Shown here: piece after piece, positions 23,251 through 35,500 of the stretch | Layout of the letters: each line of letters starts with the position of its first letter | Numbering within the stretch: position 1 is the stretch's first letter | Origin: Agroathelia rolfsii | Taxonomy: Eukaryota > Basidiomycota > Agaricomycetes > Amylocorticiales > Amylocorticiaceae | Length of the DNA: 64,000 nt | NCBI GenBank assembly: GCA_018343915.1 | Contig: JABRWF010000002.1 | Coordinates: forward strand, 620,001 to 684,000 | Direction of reading: 5' to 3' | Notes under the pieces: model-generated | What the model saw: only the letters and a program-made list of their open reading frames with translations | Databases searched by the model: none | Told to the model about the DNA's origin: nothing | Position numbers and translations under genes: made by a program

Positions 23251-26200
23251 ATGGGTGTGCTACTACTATGTCTTGCCCTCTGGCCCGTGGGGCTTGCAAC
23301 TGCTTCGGTGACACTAATCTCTCCTCCGAACAATCGTTCAACTAGTACACGCCCATCAAGTCTTAACACTGTTTGGTCTGAGGGCCCCGGTACTGCTTGA
23401 TGCGAATGGAGAGCTTGAATTGCTTTATTGAATGCTTGCCTACCTAGGACTTGATTTCTATACTGGCTCTTATCTTATCGGAAACGGGTATGAATCAACA
23501 TATCAAAAATCGAAATGTGTGTTAATTTTGTGCAGTTATCTTGGGGAAAGCATCCTTGGAGACCCAGCCAATGACGTGCATTATGTATGTACTCCTACGA
23601 CATAAGTGCGAATACAGTTTTCCGAGCTAACGATCCCGTAGATTAACATTGCCTCGCTATGGTTAGGAGGGTGAGAGTTTTTCATTTATGTTTTTAACCC
23701 ACATTTAATCATCAACGTAATACAGTCCCTTTCGCAATTCAACATACTCTGGTGGAGTAAGTATCATTAGTGTTGCTACCATCTCGTTTCTTATAGTCCA
23801 TTCAGAATGGTCCAATTTCGGAAATACCATATTGTAAGTGATACGGTTTGAAGGTACTGGTATCTGATTTAATTTCTTAGATCGTGAGGTCCTAACTGAC
23901 GCACGGGAAAGTATCATGTCAACGGGATATGGATGTTAGTTTCTTTACTATCATTACCTCATTTTACCTCATTTTTATTGCTAGCTGTCGATGGCCTCAT
24001 GGGAAATGGTAGTGACCCAGATTATGTGAGAAAATACTTCTACTTAAGAACCATGAATAAGCCACATTGAAGGCTTTGATGTTTGAAGGGATCGTACTCA
24101 ACAGCTGGCTACCTCAATATCACATCGAATATTACCGATGCTTCTATTACAAGCTATACTCGTGTTCTGGATATGGACCAAGGTCTTGTGAACATTAGCT
24201 GGTCTGCCGGGAACGTGTCATACAATCGGTATGATGATTGGATCGACCCAATTCTATCCGATCCGAACCTTATCTGATCCTTCGTCTAGTGTAACATTCT
24301 GTAGCTTTCCTGCAGAAGTTTGCGTGACACATACTACGGCTAATGCTTCGGTTCTCTCGTTAACTTACTCAGTGTCAACACCCGTCACGACAGTTCCACA
24401 AGGTATATTAATCTGTGGATGCCGTAATCCATTCAAATTTGCTAAAAGGTCTTCCAAAAAGCCATATGCTCTCTTTCCAATCATACGATAATACAGAGGG
24501 GCCGCTTGGATGATACGACGGATGGTATAGCAAAAACCATGCTCTATGAAATTCAAGCATATGTAGGGTCTGTTGGCGGTCATTTATCTTGTGCAAGCGA
24601 CGGCACTCTATCTGTAACGGGTGCAAAAGAGAGCTGGGTCATCTGGACGGGTGATACTGAGTCAGTAGCTAATGACTGTGACTTTCATGCCATAAACTGA
24701 CAGGGCGAGCCTAGATTTGATCTTACGACATGTAACAAGGCATCTGGGTACTCCTGTCATGGTGCGGATCCACATGCGGCTGTTGTCGGCCATTTGGCTG
24801 CGGCAAACCAGACATCTCTGTCTAGTCTTTTGTGTATGTTCAACATCGGAGGTTTTACTCTGCACCTGGGTATATATCTAAATAATCATTTAGCTGGCCA
24901 TGTTGCTGATTATTCTGCGCTGGCGCATACCTTCACACTCGATATCGGCCAAGGAAACAATGCATCGGATATTGGATTACCCACTGACCAATTAATGAAT
25001 GACTATGATTTCGATACCGGTTCTCCTCTTCTTGAGTACTTGGTTTATAGGTGGCTATTTCAATTTTTTCTCAGTGCATATGTACTTATTTGTATTGTTT
25101 TCAAAAGCTACGGTCGCCATCTATTGATTTCAAGCACAAGACTCAAGAGTACATTCCTTCCACCTAATCTTCAAGGATTATGGGCGGTTGAAACAATTAA
25201 TCGTTGGGGAGCTGATTTCCATTATGATATCAACTTGGTAGGATAATGAATATAATAAATACCCTAAGTATGTGACTTATTCTAACGGAATATCAAGCAA
25301 ATGATGCAATGGTCCGGAGAGACTACCGACATTGCACAGGGCATAGAAAATATGGGAAATTGGATATGGGTTAGCACCGTACTCTTTTTTTTTTTTTTGA
25401 ATGACAACAAGACTGAGGCCATCTGATCAGTATGCCTTGCAAGACCGTGGGTCCGATACAGCCAATATTTTATACGGTGTCGAGAATGGTTATATTTACC
25501 ACACTTCATCCAATTTGTTTGGCTACACTGGTATGCAAGGGAACTCTGGAGATGGTGATTATCACGCGGACTGGTACGTAGAAGAAAACTTTCATATTTG
25601 CTTTTATCGCTTACCTTACTTTCGATGTTTAGGTCTGATTTCACGGTGAAGAAATATCATTTATTTCTATTTCTTTGGCTTATTTAAAGGCCTAGGCTGC
25701 GCCCGCATGGCTTCTTCAACACCTATACGATCATTATATTTACAATCCAAGCAATACGACATGGTTCAAGGCCATCACTTATCCTCTTATGAAGGTAACG
25801 CTCTTTTATCGGCAAAGCCGCACAGCACCTCATTATAACTGGCTCAGGCTCATGCCAAGTTTCAAATGGCATTTTTGCAAGAGGATAAATACTTCAAAGA
25901 CGGTACATACGTTATTGCGCCTTGTAGTTCTCCGGAAAAAGGTATATTTGTCTTACACAATTATTTTTTTCGTTTGTTAAAACCCACCCTTAAAGGAATT
26001 GTTACTCTTGGATGTACCTGGAATCAGCAGGTATGGATATTCACGCTTACGGATACTACTAACAACATTGAACCAATTTAACCCATAGCAAGTTTTCGAG
26101 CTCTTCCATAACATTTTGAAAGTATACGAAGTAGCCGGCGACCAAGACACCACGTTCATCTCCAACATTACATCAACATTGCAGTACCTTTATCCCGGAA

Positions 26201-27193
26201 TGCGCATTGGCCGGTGGGGTCAACTACAAGGTCGGAATATCTTCATCAAACAAATTGGTGTAACTCACACAGAATGCAGAGTTCAAGCTCGACATTGACA
26301 ATCAAACGGATCAACATCGTCACTTGAGTCACCTCCTTGGTGTGTATCCCGGATGGGAGATCAGTGGTTACTATGGACAGTCGCTCGGAAATCAATCTAT
26401 TTTGAACGCTGCTGCGGTCTCTTTGAATGCTCGTGGAAATGGTACCGTTGACTCTAATGCAGGTAAATGACTTATGATCTGTCCTTACTTCGATGCTCAA
26501 ATATCTATAGGATGGGAGAAAATTATGCGCTCTGTAGTTGCAAGCGGCCTGAAAAATGGCAGCTGGGCAGGCTTTGAATATCGTTATATGATTTGGAACA
26601 ATTTGAATGGTAATTTCTTATCATGCTCCTTGATTCATTTCCTCATGTTTGCGAAACAGGTAACCTTTTGAGTATGTACGATTCACACCAAAGTCTCTTC
26701 CAAGTGAGTAATATCAATCCCCGAAAATTAAGTCGAAAATCCAGAGACATCATATTCAACGTTTTCAAAGATGGACGCAAATGGAGGATCTCCGGCTGCT
26801 GTAGTCAATATGATTTTCCAAAGTCTAGACTCCACGAAAGAGTACGCATATTTTAAACAGATTTTCCATATCAGCGCTAACATTTGTAAAAGATATAGAA
26901 ATGTGACTCAGGTTAACCTACTCCCGGCCTTGCCCTCCAACTGGCCTTCCGGCTCATTCACAGGCGGCCGCCTTCGAGATGGGTTAGGAATTGATCTAGC
27001 CTGGTCGAATAGCTCTGTGACCAAGTTCACGCTTCGTTCCGACAGATCTGTTGAAACACGCACGGTGGTATTTCATTCCAACTCTTTCAGTAGAAAGAAA
27101 GTTACCGCGACGTTTGGAGCCCCATCCCTCAGTGGTACTACGCTAACAATTACTCTAGCTAAAGGAGAAACGACGACAGTCACGATTTCGTAG
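23251..27193 (+). CDS. Secreted GH95-family glycoside hydrolase, copy 2
   Basis: The exon order matches copy 1 and all junctions examined have GT..AG ends and keep frame, so the gene looks intact. The signal peptide is MGVLLLCLALWPVGLATA. Landmarks are LWLGGPFRNSTYSGG, FHYDINLQMMQW (Asp at the first position of the family's Asn-x-Asn pair), APCSSPE, HRHLSHLLGVYPGW, FQMDANGG and LLPALPSNWPSG. After SPE this copy reads KGIVTLG where copy 1 has KDPVTLG. It is closest to copy 1 in both protein and upstream DNA. It should be exported and act on fucosyl- or galactosyl-type side chains if active. The last intron (about 26840-26895) is open in frame, so a retained-intron protein is also possible. Confidence 0.87.
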
Positions 27194-27805
27194 ATAGAAG
27201 TGTAAACTAAATTGGGTTGCTTCGCAAAGTGATCTTCTGTTTTTGTACAAATATTTCCGGACAAGTACTTCAGACTTGCTTTCGTAAGGGCTGCTTGCTT
27301 GCTGGCAATAGAAAAAAGATGAACCCCAGGTCCAGAGGTAGAATACTTTATCTCACATCCTGATTGAAAATCACGTGGCTTGATGGTCACCCCACTGCCT
27401 CAACGTAAGGCCTTTACGTTCTCCTTCAAGTTCGTTGTCCAGTTTCGGCAGACAGATCCTCATACATGAATATGGAGCCGGATAGAGTTGTGTCGAAAGT
27501 AAGCAGGAAATTAGCTGTGACTAGTTTACTTACATTTCAAGCTCACGGATTCAGTCAGTTGAGCAAAGGCGGTGCGGAATGAGCGGAGCAAATGCCAGAA
27601 CCAGTGCGGCGCGCCGTACTCGCGCCGTCCACCTGTGCGGGCGGAGCTCCCTCAGGCAGGCTCGGCACACTTGGACGTTCGCTCCACTCAGTTGAATCGG
27701 ACTCGCGGAGCAACTTCGGTGTAGTTCTTCTAATTGAACCATAATCAAAAAGATTCTTGAGCAACAAACCTTACAATGTCCGCTTCCGCTTCACGGTATC
27801 TTTTA

Positions 27806-27811
27806 CACGTG
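27806..27811. promoter_or_regulatory. CACGTG E-box before GH95 copy 3
   Basis: CACGTG in the context TTACACGTGTAGTTCAGG, 154 bp before the ATG. A matching block, TTACACGTGCAGCTCAGG, lies before copy 4, so it is conserved between these two promoters. Such palindromes bind bHLH factors in fungi. Confidence 0.45.
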
Positions 27812-27904
27812 TAGTTCAGGTCCCAAGAATCTAACATTGGCCGTGCGACTATTTTCCATCCTGAAAAATGTGATGAAATAATATAGCCGGCAACATTGTG
27901 ATGG

Positions 27905-27916
27905 TATATAACGCAC
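27905..27916 (+). promoter_or_regulatory. TATA block of GH95 copy 3
   Basis: TATATAACGCAC, about 55 bp before the ATG at 27960. Confidence 0.6.
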
Positions 27917-27959
27917 TGGACACGATCTTGTTAGCCCAGCTTAGTGACCTCTTCCGGTC

Positions 27960-30900
27960 ATGGTTCTGTCACTGCTCACTCTTGGCTGCGCCTTTGCGTC
28001 TGTCGGCTTTACGAGTGCCTCAGTGACACTGATTGCTCCTCCAAACAATCACTCAACAAGTATTCGTCCGTCAAGTCTCAATATTTTATGGTCTAAGGGC
28101 CCAGGTATGATACCGACGTTATATCTGGAGAAGTTCCTCCTGATAACAACCCCTTTGCTCAGGCCTTGATTTCTATACTGGTTCTTACCTTATTGGTAAC
28201 GGGTAAATAAGCTTTTTGGGATTATTTTGTAGGGGTTTCGATACTAAGTATAGGTAGTTATCTTGGGGAGAGTATCCTCGGCGATCCCTCCAACGATGCA
28301 CACTATGTGCGTATCATCATTAAGCATGCACTTTGGAAGTTATTTAACTAACGACTATAAAGATCAACATTGCTACGCTGTGGCTAGGAGGGTAGGAATT
28401 TTATATGATACCGCTTTGGGCATCAATCTGATGAGCGACATAGGCCCTTTCGTAATTCAACTTACTCTGCCGGAGTATGTAGTCTGCTCAATTTCTGACT
28501 GATAATATTTCTAACCTCTGAAAAGAATGGCCCTGTCTCGGAAATCCCCCAATGTAGGTTGTGTGAATAAGTACCAAAATCGGCCTCTCATCACATCCAT
28601 AGACAGGGCGGCCCTACTGGCAGCACGTCAAAGCATTATGTCGACTGGTCTAGGCTGTAAGGTTAATTTCCTTGATATATCCTCATACGTTAGCTTATAA
28701 TACATGGTCCCTCTAGCTGTTGATGCTCTCATGGGAAATGGAAATGATCCAGATTATGTAAAGAAATAAAGAGTTTACAGGGTTTTGGAGGAACTAATAT
28801 CATGCCTGCTCACTTTAGGGCTCTTATTCAACGGCAGGCATCATCAACATTACTTCAAGCGTCCTTGACTCCGAAATTACGAGCTACACTCGTGTCCTTG
28901 ATATGGACCAGGGGTTGGTGAACATTAGTTGGACTGCTGGCCACGTAGCATACAACCGGTAATATGACGATTTTAATCTGAATCGATGAGAAAGCATTCA
29001 TTGATATCCCCATAGCGTATCTTTCTGTAGCTACCCTGCCCAGGTCTGCATTACACATACTACGGCTAATGAGCCCGCACTCTCATTAAACTATTCGTTA
29101 TCAACGCCCGTTGGAACCATCCCCCAAGGTATGTAGGAAGCTTTTTCAAAAGTAAAAACGTAGGATTAATTAATGCGCACACCCAGCCACTTGTTCAAGT
29201 TCAAATCAAACCATTGTTCAAAGAGGACGTCTGAACGATACAACAGATGGAATTGCTCAGCCTATGCTCTATGAAGTACAAGCATACGTAGGCGCCACAG
29301 GTGGTAAAATTTCATGCGCAAGTGATGGCACACTTTCGGTTACGGGAGCCAAAGAAAGCTGGATCATTTGGACAGGCGAAACCGAGTTGGTACTCTATTG
29401 AGACTTGACTTACGTTCGTAATATGATTCTATTGTTTTTAGATTTGACCTTCAAACATGCAACAAAGCATCCGGATACACTTGTCATGGCGTAGACCCTC
29501 ATACGGCTGTGGTTAGTAACTTGGCTAATGCAGTCAAAACGCCTTTGCAGAATCTTCTTTGTAAGCTGAGAAGAACCTGTCTTCTTAACATCGCTTTCTA
29601 ACTTGCTTTAGCCGCTCATATTTCTGATTATTCTGCACTATCGCATGCCTTCACGCTCGACATTGGACAAGGAAATAATGACACTGCCATCGCGTTACCG
29701 ACTGACCAGTTGATTAATGATTATGACATCTATGTCGGTTCTCCTCTTCTCGAATATCTTGTTTACAGGTAAGTCAGTTGTGGGTTTCTTTCATACATGT
29801 GTACTCAACTACTTTTACTTCATCAATAACAAAGCTTTGGTCGTCATTTACTTATCTCAAGTACGAGATTGAAGGGCACTTTTGTTCCTCCTAACTTGCA
29901 AGGAATTTGGGCTATTGACCCGAGTAATCCTTGGGGTGCTGATTTCCATTACGACATTAATCTGGTAAGGCAAAGTGCGCACCTCAAATTAAGCATGACT
30001 GATACTGTTTGTATGATGAATAGCAAATGATGCAGTGGTCTGGTGAGGCTACTGGAATCGCACAAGGAATAGAAAATATGGGAAATTGGATGCTGGTTCG
30101 TTTATTCATTCATTTCTTGACGATAATTTATTTATTTTTCTAAAAAACAAACAAACAGTATGCTATGAAAGATCGTGGGACTGATACAGCTACAATTCTT
30201 TATGGGGCGGATGGCTATGTTTTTCATACATCCTCCAATTTGTTTGGTTATACTGGCTTGCAAGGCTATTACGGTAACGGAGAGTATGATCCTGAATGGT
30301 AGGTGTCTTAATTTCGTGGACATCGTATTGATCAATAGCCTGACGAATTTTGCGTAGGAATGATTTTACAGTAAGTAACGATCGCAATGCTCACATATCT
30401 TATTGTTGATTATGATCATCCCCCTCACAGGCATCTCCCGCATGGCTGCTCCAACATTTGTATGATCATTACATTTACAATCCTAGCGATACCTCTTTCT
30501 TTAAATCTGTCACTTACCCCCTGATGAAGGTAAGCATATGATCTTGCCTCTTGAAGCGTCCTTTCCAGAAATTTTTTTGCGAATCAATAGGCTCACGCCC
30601 AATTTCAAATGAGTTTCCTGGTGGAAGATACGTACTTCAATGATGGCACTTATGTTGTCGCTCCTTGCAACTCACCAGAACAATGTAAGGATTTGATCTT
30701 TTGTCAAAACCAATCGTCAAGTGGAACTAACGCATTCTTAAAGATCCTGTAACCCTTGCATGCACTTGGAATCAGCAGGTACATCTATATCCGTTAATAC
30801 TGGCATGAACTTCTGAACTTAATTATTTTGTTACAGCAAATCTTCGAGCTTTTGCACAACATCCTCAAAGTCTACGAGGTTGCGGGAGATCAAGACTCAG

Positions 30901-31959
30901 CTTTCATATCTAATGTTACCTCTTCATTGCAGCGTTTATACCCTGGAATGCGCATTGGCAGTTGGGGCCAACTTCAAGGTAAGTGATTCATTCAACATAA
31001 ATTACATCAGTCTTAATTTCACCTCGTATTGAATGCTACAGAATACAAAATCGACATGGACAATCAAACTGACTTACATCGTCATCTAAGCCACTTACTT
31101 GGAGTGTACCCTGGGTGGGAAATAAGTGGATATTACGGTCAATCACTTGGCAACCAATCGATTTTGGATGCTGCTTCGGTTTCCCTTTTGGCTCGCGGGA
31201 ATGGGACCTACGACAGCGACACCGGTAAGGTCTAGAGCGTTATTTATTTCGTCGCTGTATTTATATGTTACACAGGATGGGAGAAGATTATGCGTTCCGT
31301 CGTGGCAAGCGGTCTGAAGAATGCCAGCTGGGCAGGCTTCGAATACCGCTATACTATTTATGAAAACTTGAATGGTATTTTCCTTTCTTCAGCTGCTGAT
31401 TTCCCTGTCTCAACTTCCCCGGATAGGTAATCTCTTAAGTATGCTGGATGGACATGACTCTGTCTTTCAGGTGATTACACATTGCGAGTTTAATCTTCGC
31501 GCTAGCACTTTGACACATTTCTATCCTCTTAGATGGATGCCAATGGTGGCTCCCCAGCTGCCGTGATCAATATGCTCTTCCAGAGCTTGGATTCTACTAA
31601 AGAGTACGTTCTTCCCATATTTATGGTATTTTTTTTTCATGGGTTAACAATTCTAAAGGTATCGCAATGTTACACAAGTAAATCTCCTCCCAGCTTTGCC
31701 ATTTAACTGGCCTTCAGGCTCGTTTACTGGTGGTCGTCTTCGAGATGGACTTGGCATAGATTTGGTGTGGTCCAACGGTGTAGTGACTAAGTTCACGCTT
31801 CGTGCTGATCAGGCAGTCGAGTCACGAACTATTGTCTTGCACTCTGAATCTTTCAGTGGGAAGAAGGCTTCCGCCACGAATGGAATGCCTCATCTGAGCG
31901 GTACCACCTTGACCGTCGTATTGGCCAAAGGGTCCACTACGACCATCACAATTTCTTGA
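27960..31959 (+). CDS. Secreted GH95-family glycoside hydrolase, copy 3
   Basis: This copy was traced exon by exon: 26 exons, 25 introns and about 855 residues, with no defect found. The signal peptide (about 20 residues) precedes SVTLIAPPNN. Landmarks by approximate residue: LWLGGPFRNS about 84-93, LQGIW about 405, DFHYDINLQMMQW about 418-430 (Asp 422 and Asn 424 at the family's Asn pair), APCNSPEQ about 557-564 (putative acid Glu 563), HRHLSHLLGVYPGW about 636-649, FQMDANGG about 731-738 (putative catalytic Asp 734), and LLPALPFNW. Exon 17 (30358-30370) is only 13 nt. Sister of copy 4 (both have CNSPEQYPVTLACTW). The fold should be an N-terminal beta domain, a six-hairpin helical barrel and a C-terminal beta domain, as known for GH95. 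Confidence 0.88.
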
Positions 31960-32439
31960 GAAAAATATAAATTGATGTCAGCCAGATAAACAGGTTTATT
32001 TTCTTCAGTTGGTTATCAAGAGAGCTTCACAAGTTCATTTTAGCGAGATTACTTGATGACCTACTAGTATGGTACATTTTGAAATGGATTGAACACCCTA
32101 TGACTGTCCGCCCTTGCGATAGATTCTTGCGGCTACTGGCCTGTTTGTGCACATTCTGCAAAATAGCTCGTTTAGCACTCTTCACTTCAATTAAGAAAAT
32201 TATATGCACCGGTTCATTATTCCAAGTCTTACTGTCTTTGGAATAATAAGCTAATTCAAAGAGGCGCGGCATCGACGGGCAGTGGGCCCGCCGGCTGATC
32301 TAATCCTGCAACTCCCACTCGGAGTAACTTCGGGCTAGGCACCTACACGAACATTTGAACCGTGACCACACTGATCCCTTCTTCCTCTTCGAACTTGAGC
32401 TCATAATATCCGCATGCATAAGACTTGCGGCATCTATTA

Positions 32440-32445
32440 CACGTG
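32440..32445. promoter_or_regulatory. CACGTG E-box before GH95 copy 4
   Basis: CACGTG, 137 bp before the ATG, in a block conserved with copy 3. Confidence 0.45.
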
Positions 32446-32527
32446 CAGCTCAGGCCTAGAAATACAATCAAACCAGAGATTCTTGTCAACGTGATGCAAG
32501 GGCGCATTGCCGATGAGAATACTGTAA

Positions 32528-32539
32528 TATATAATGCAC
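32528..32539 (+). promoter_or_regulatory. TATA block of GH95 copy 4
   Basis: TATATAATGCAC, about 49 bp before the ATG at 32577. Confidence 0.6.
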
Positions 32540-32576
32540 TATATGCATTATGCTTGTCATTTTCCACGCTCTCAGC

Positions 32577-35500
32577 ATGTTTCTGTCATTCCTCGGTCTG
32601 GTCTTAGGGCCAATCGGGCTCGTCAGCGCGTCCGTTACATTGATAGCCCCACCAAATAACTCCTCAACGAGTACGCGTCCGTCAAGCCTCAATACTGTAT
32701 GGTCCGAAGGCCCAGGTATACAGTAATCCATCTCAGATCAAATGATGAGCGCAAATCATATCTCTTATTTGTATTTAACTAGGTCTTGACTTTTACGCGG
32801 GGTCTTATCTAATTGGAAACGGGTTTGTGCTTTGTTACACAACCTCGAATGCTTTGAGACGAATGCCTTTTTGGTTTTGGATGATGCAGCTACCTTGGGG
32901 AGAGTATCCTAGGAGACCCTGCTAACGATGCACACTATGTACGCCATACCCTAACATTGCCTGTAACCCAAACACTACTAATTCCAGCAAAAAGATCAAT
33001 ATTGCAACACTCTGGACAGGAGGGTAATGTTATTCCCGTGATGCGTTATTGCGTCATTTCTTATGCATGTCGTAGACCTTTCCGTAACTCTACATATTCT
33101 GCAGGAGTAAGTTCTCATGATGCTTGTCGCGATTTTTCTCACATGATACAAAGAATGGTCCCGTCTCGGAAATCCCGCAATGTAGGTGTTTTGCGGTACT
33201 GATGCTTTGAATACCTGTTCTCAAGCTATGTATAGATCGTGCGGATTTACTCGCTGCACGCCAAAGTATTATGTCGACAGGACTAGGCTGTATGCCTCGA
33301 ATATTTTGGACTCATGATAAATAGGCTAACGTTTTCGCTAGCCATTGACAGCATGATGGGAAATAGCAATGATCCTGATTTCGTGAGGGACCTGTATACT
33401 GACAGATTCCGACATTTATGTCTAACTCGATATTGATTTAAGGGCTCGTATTCGACTGCCGGAATCATGAACATCACATCAAAAATACCTAACTCTGCAA
33501 TCACAACCTATACTCGGGTACTCGACATGGAACAAGGTCTAGTCAACATAACTTGGACAGCCAACCATGTAGCATACAGCCGGTATGATTTCGATTCCTA
33601 GCCACAGTGATGTCGATACATGTGCGCCTAACCCATAGGACAGAGTATCATTTTGTAGTTATCCCGCCCAGGTTTGTGTTACGCATACGACGGCAAATGA
33701 CTCAGTGCTTTCTTTGTCCTATTCTTTATCCACACCCGTGGGGACGGTTCCTGAACGTAAATCGTTTTATTTTAATTTTTTTTTATCTTTCATTGTTCAA
33801 ATCCCCTGCGCGCAGCAATTTGCTCTAGTTCAAACCAAACCATCATCCAGAGGGGTCGTTTGAATGATACGACGGATGGAATTGCTCAACCTATGCTCTA
33901 TGAAGTACAAGCATATGTAGGTGTAATAGGTGGTAAAATCTCGTGCGCAAGCAATGGTACGCTTTCGGTTACGGGGGCCAAAGAAAGCTGGGTCATATGG
34001 ACGGGAGAGACTGAGTAAGCGCTATGTGCAGCTTTATTGGGTTGTTGGTCCTGACAAAAATCCCTAGGTTTGATCTTGAAACCTGCAATAAAGCATCAGG
34101 ATATACTTGCCATGGTGCGGATCCTCATGCGGCGGTCGTCAGCGTATTAGTTGCTGCAACCAAGACGTCATTGGCCAATCTACTATGTAAGTGATCGATA
34201 CAGATGTACAATCACTACGGTGTTATACTGAGAACTTTCGTAGCCGCTCACATAGCCGACTATTCCTCATTGTCATATGCTTTCACACTTGACATTGGCC
34301 AAGCAAGCAATGCCACAGCGATTGACTTGCCCACAGACCAGCTCATAGATGAATATGATCTTAATATTGGCTCTCCTCTTCTTGAATATGTTGTATACAG
34401 GTGAGTTCACTGGATGGTGCTTGACATGCGCATATACTCATACTTCAGATGTTCGAATATAAAGCTTCGGCCGACATCTACTTATCTCAAGCACAAGACC
34501 CAGAACGAATTATGTTCCTCCCAACCTCCAAGGGATTTGGGCGATTGACCCAACCAATCCTTGGGATGGTTGCTTTACTTTGGACATTAACATCGTAAGC
34601 CGATATGTGATTGACTACATAGTATATTTGGGAACTTACTTTCGTTAGGAAATGATGCAATGGTCAGGAGAAGCCACAGGCATCGCACAAGGCATAGAAA
34701 ACATGGGTAACTGGATGCTGGTACGCTTTCTATATTCCCCCTTGGACGAATGGACCGTTTAAGGACACGACAGTACGCGCTAAAAGACCGGGGAACAGAT
34801 ACAGCTACTATTCTGTATGGCGCAGAAGGATTTGTTGCTCATGGATCAGCGAACACATTTGGCTATACCGGTATGCAAGGCTGGTATGATGGTACCTACA
34901 ATCCCGAGTGGTAAGTTGTATATACCTTTGTATAAACATATCCATTATCTCAGACATTCGATACAGGACCGATTTCACCGTAAGAGGTTTCTCAGTAATC
35001 AGGTGTGCCTCGTTGTTAATCCAGAAACATAGGCTACACCTGCATGGTTGCTTCAACATTTGTATGATCATTATGTCTACAATCCTAGCGACACTGCGTT
35101 CTTCCGGGCTGTCACGTATCCTCTCATGAAGGTAAACCATGTTTTCATCTTCTATTCCAAGTCGAAGTTTAATTTCTGAACTTGACGTACAGGCTCACGC
35201 CCAATTCCAAATGAGTTTCTTACTTGAAGATACATACTTCAATGACGGCACTTATGTCGTAGCACCTTGCAACTCTCCTGAACAATGTATTAACCTCTTT
35301 CATACCTAAGATCTATGAAGTTGACACTGAGCTTTATAGATCCTGTAACTTTGGCCTGTACTTGGAATCAGCAAGTAAATATCTTGGTTTTATTATCTTA
35401 TTCAACAACCTTATACTCAATCTACGTACAGCAAATCTTCGAGCTTCTGCACAATATTCTCAAGGTCTACGAGGCAGCAGGAGACGAAGACATCGCATTT

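Larger units (their letters stand above)
27194..27959. other. Intergenic between GH95 copies 2 and 3
   Basis: 766 bp. A GC-rich stretch (27560-27720) ends in CGGAGCAACTTCGG, a word also found in altered form before copy 4. A CACGTG lies at 27806-27811. No gene is supported. Confidence 0.5.
31960..32576. other. Intergenic between GH95 copies 3 and 4
   Basis: 617 bp. The promoter block at about 32320-32576 resembles that of copy 3 (CGGAGTAACTTCGGG, TTACACGTGCAGCTCAGG, TATATAATGCACT). No gene is supported. Confidence 0.5.

Noticed and set aside
26771..27193. 140-codon ORF as a separate gene
   Set aside because: It is the last two exons of GH95 copy 2 plus an in-frame intron; the paralogs show the true junction.
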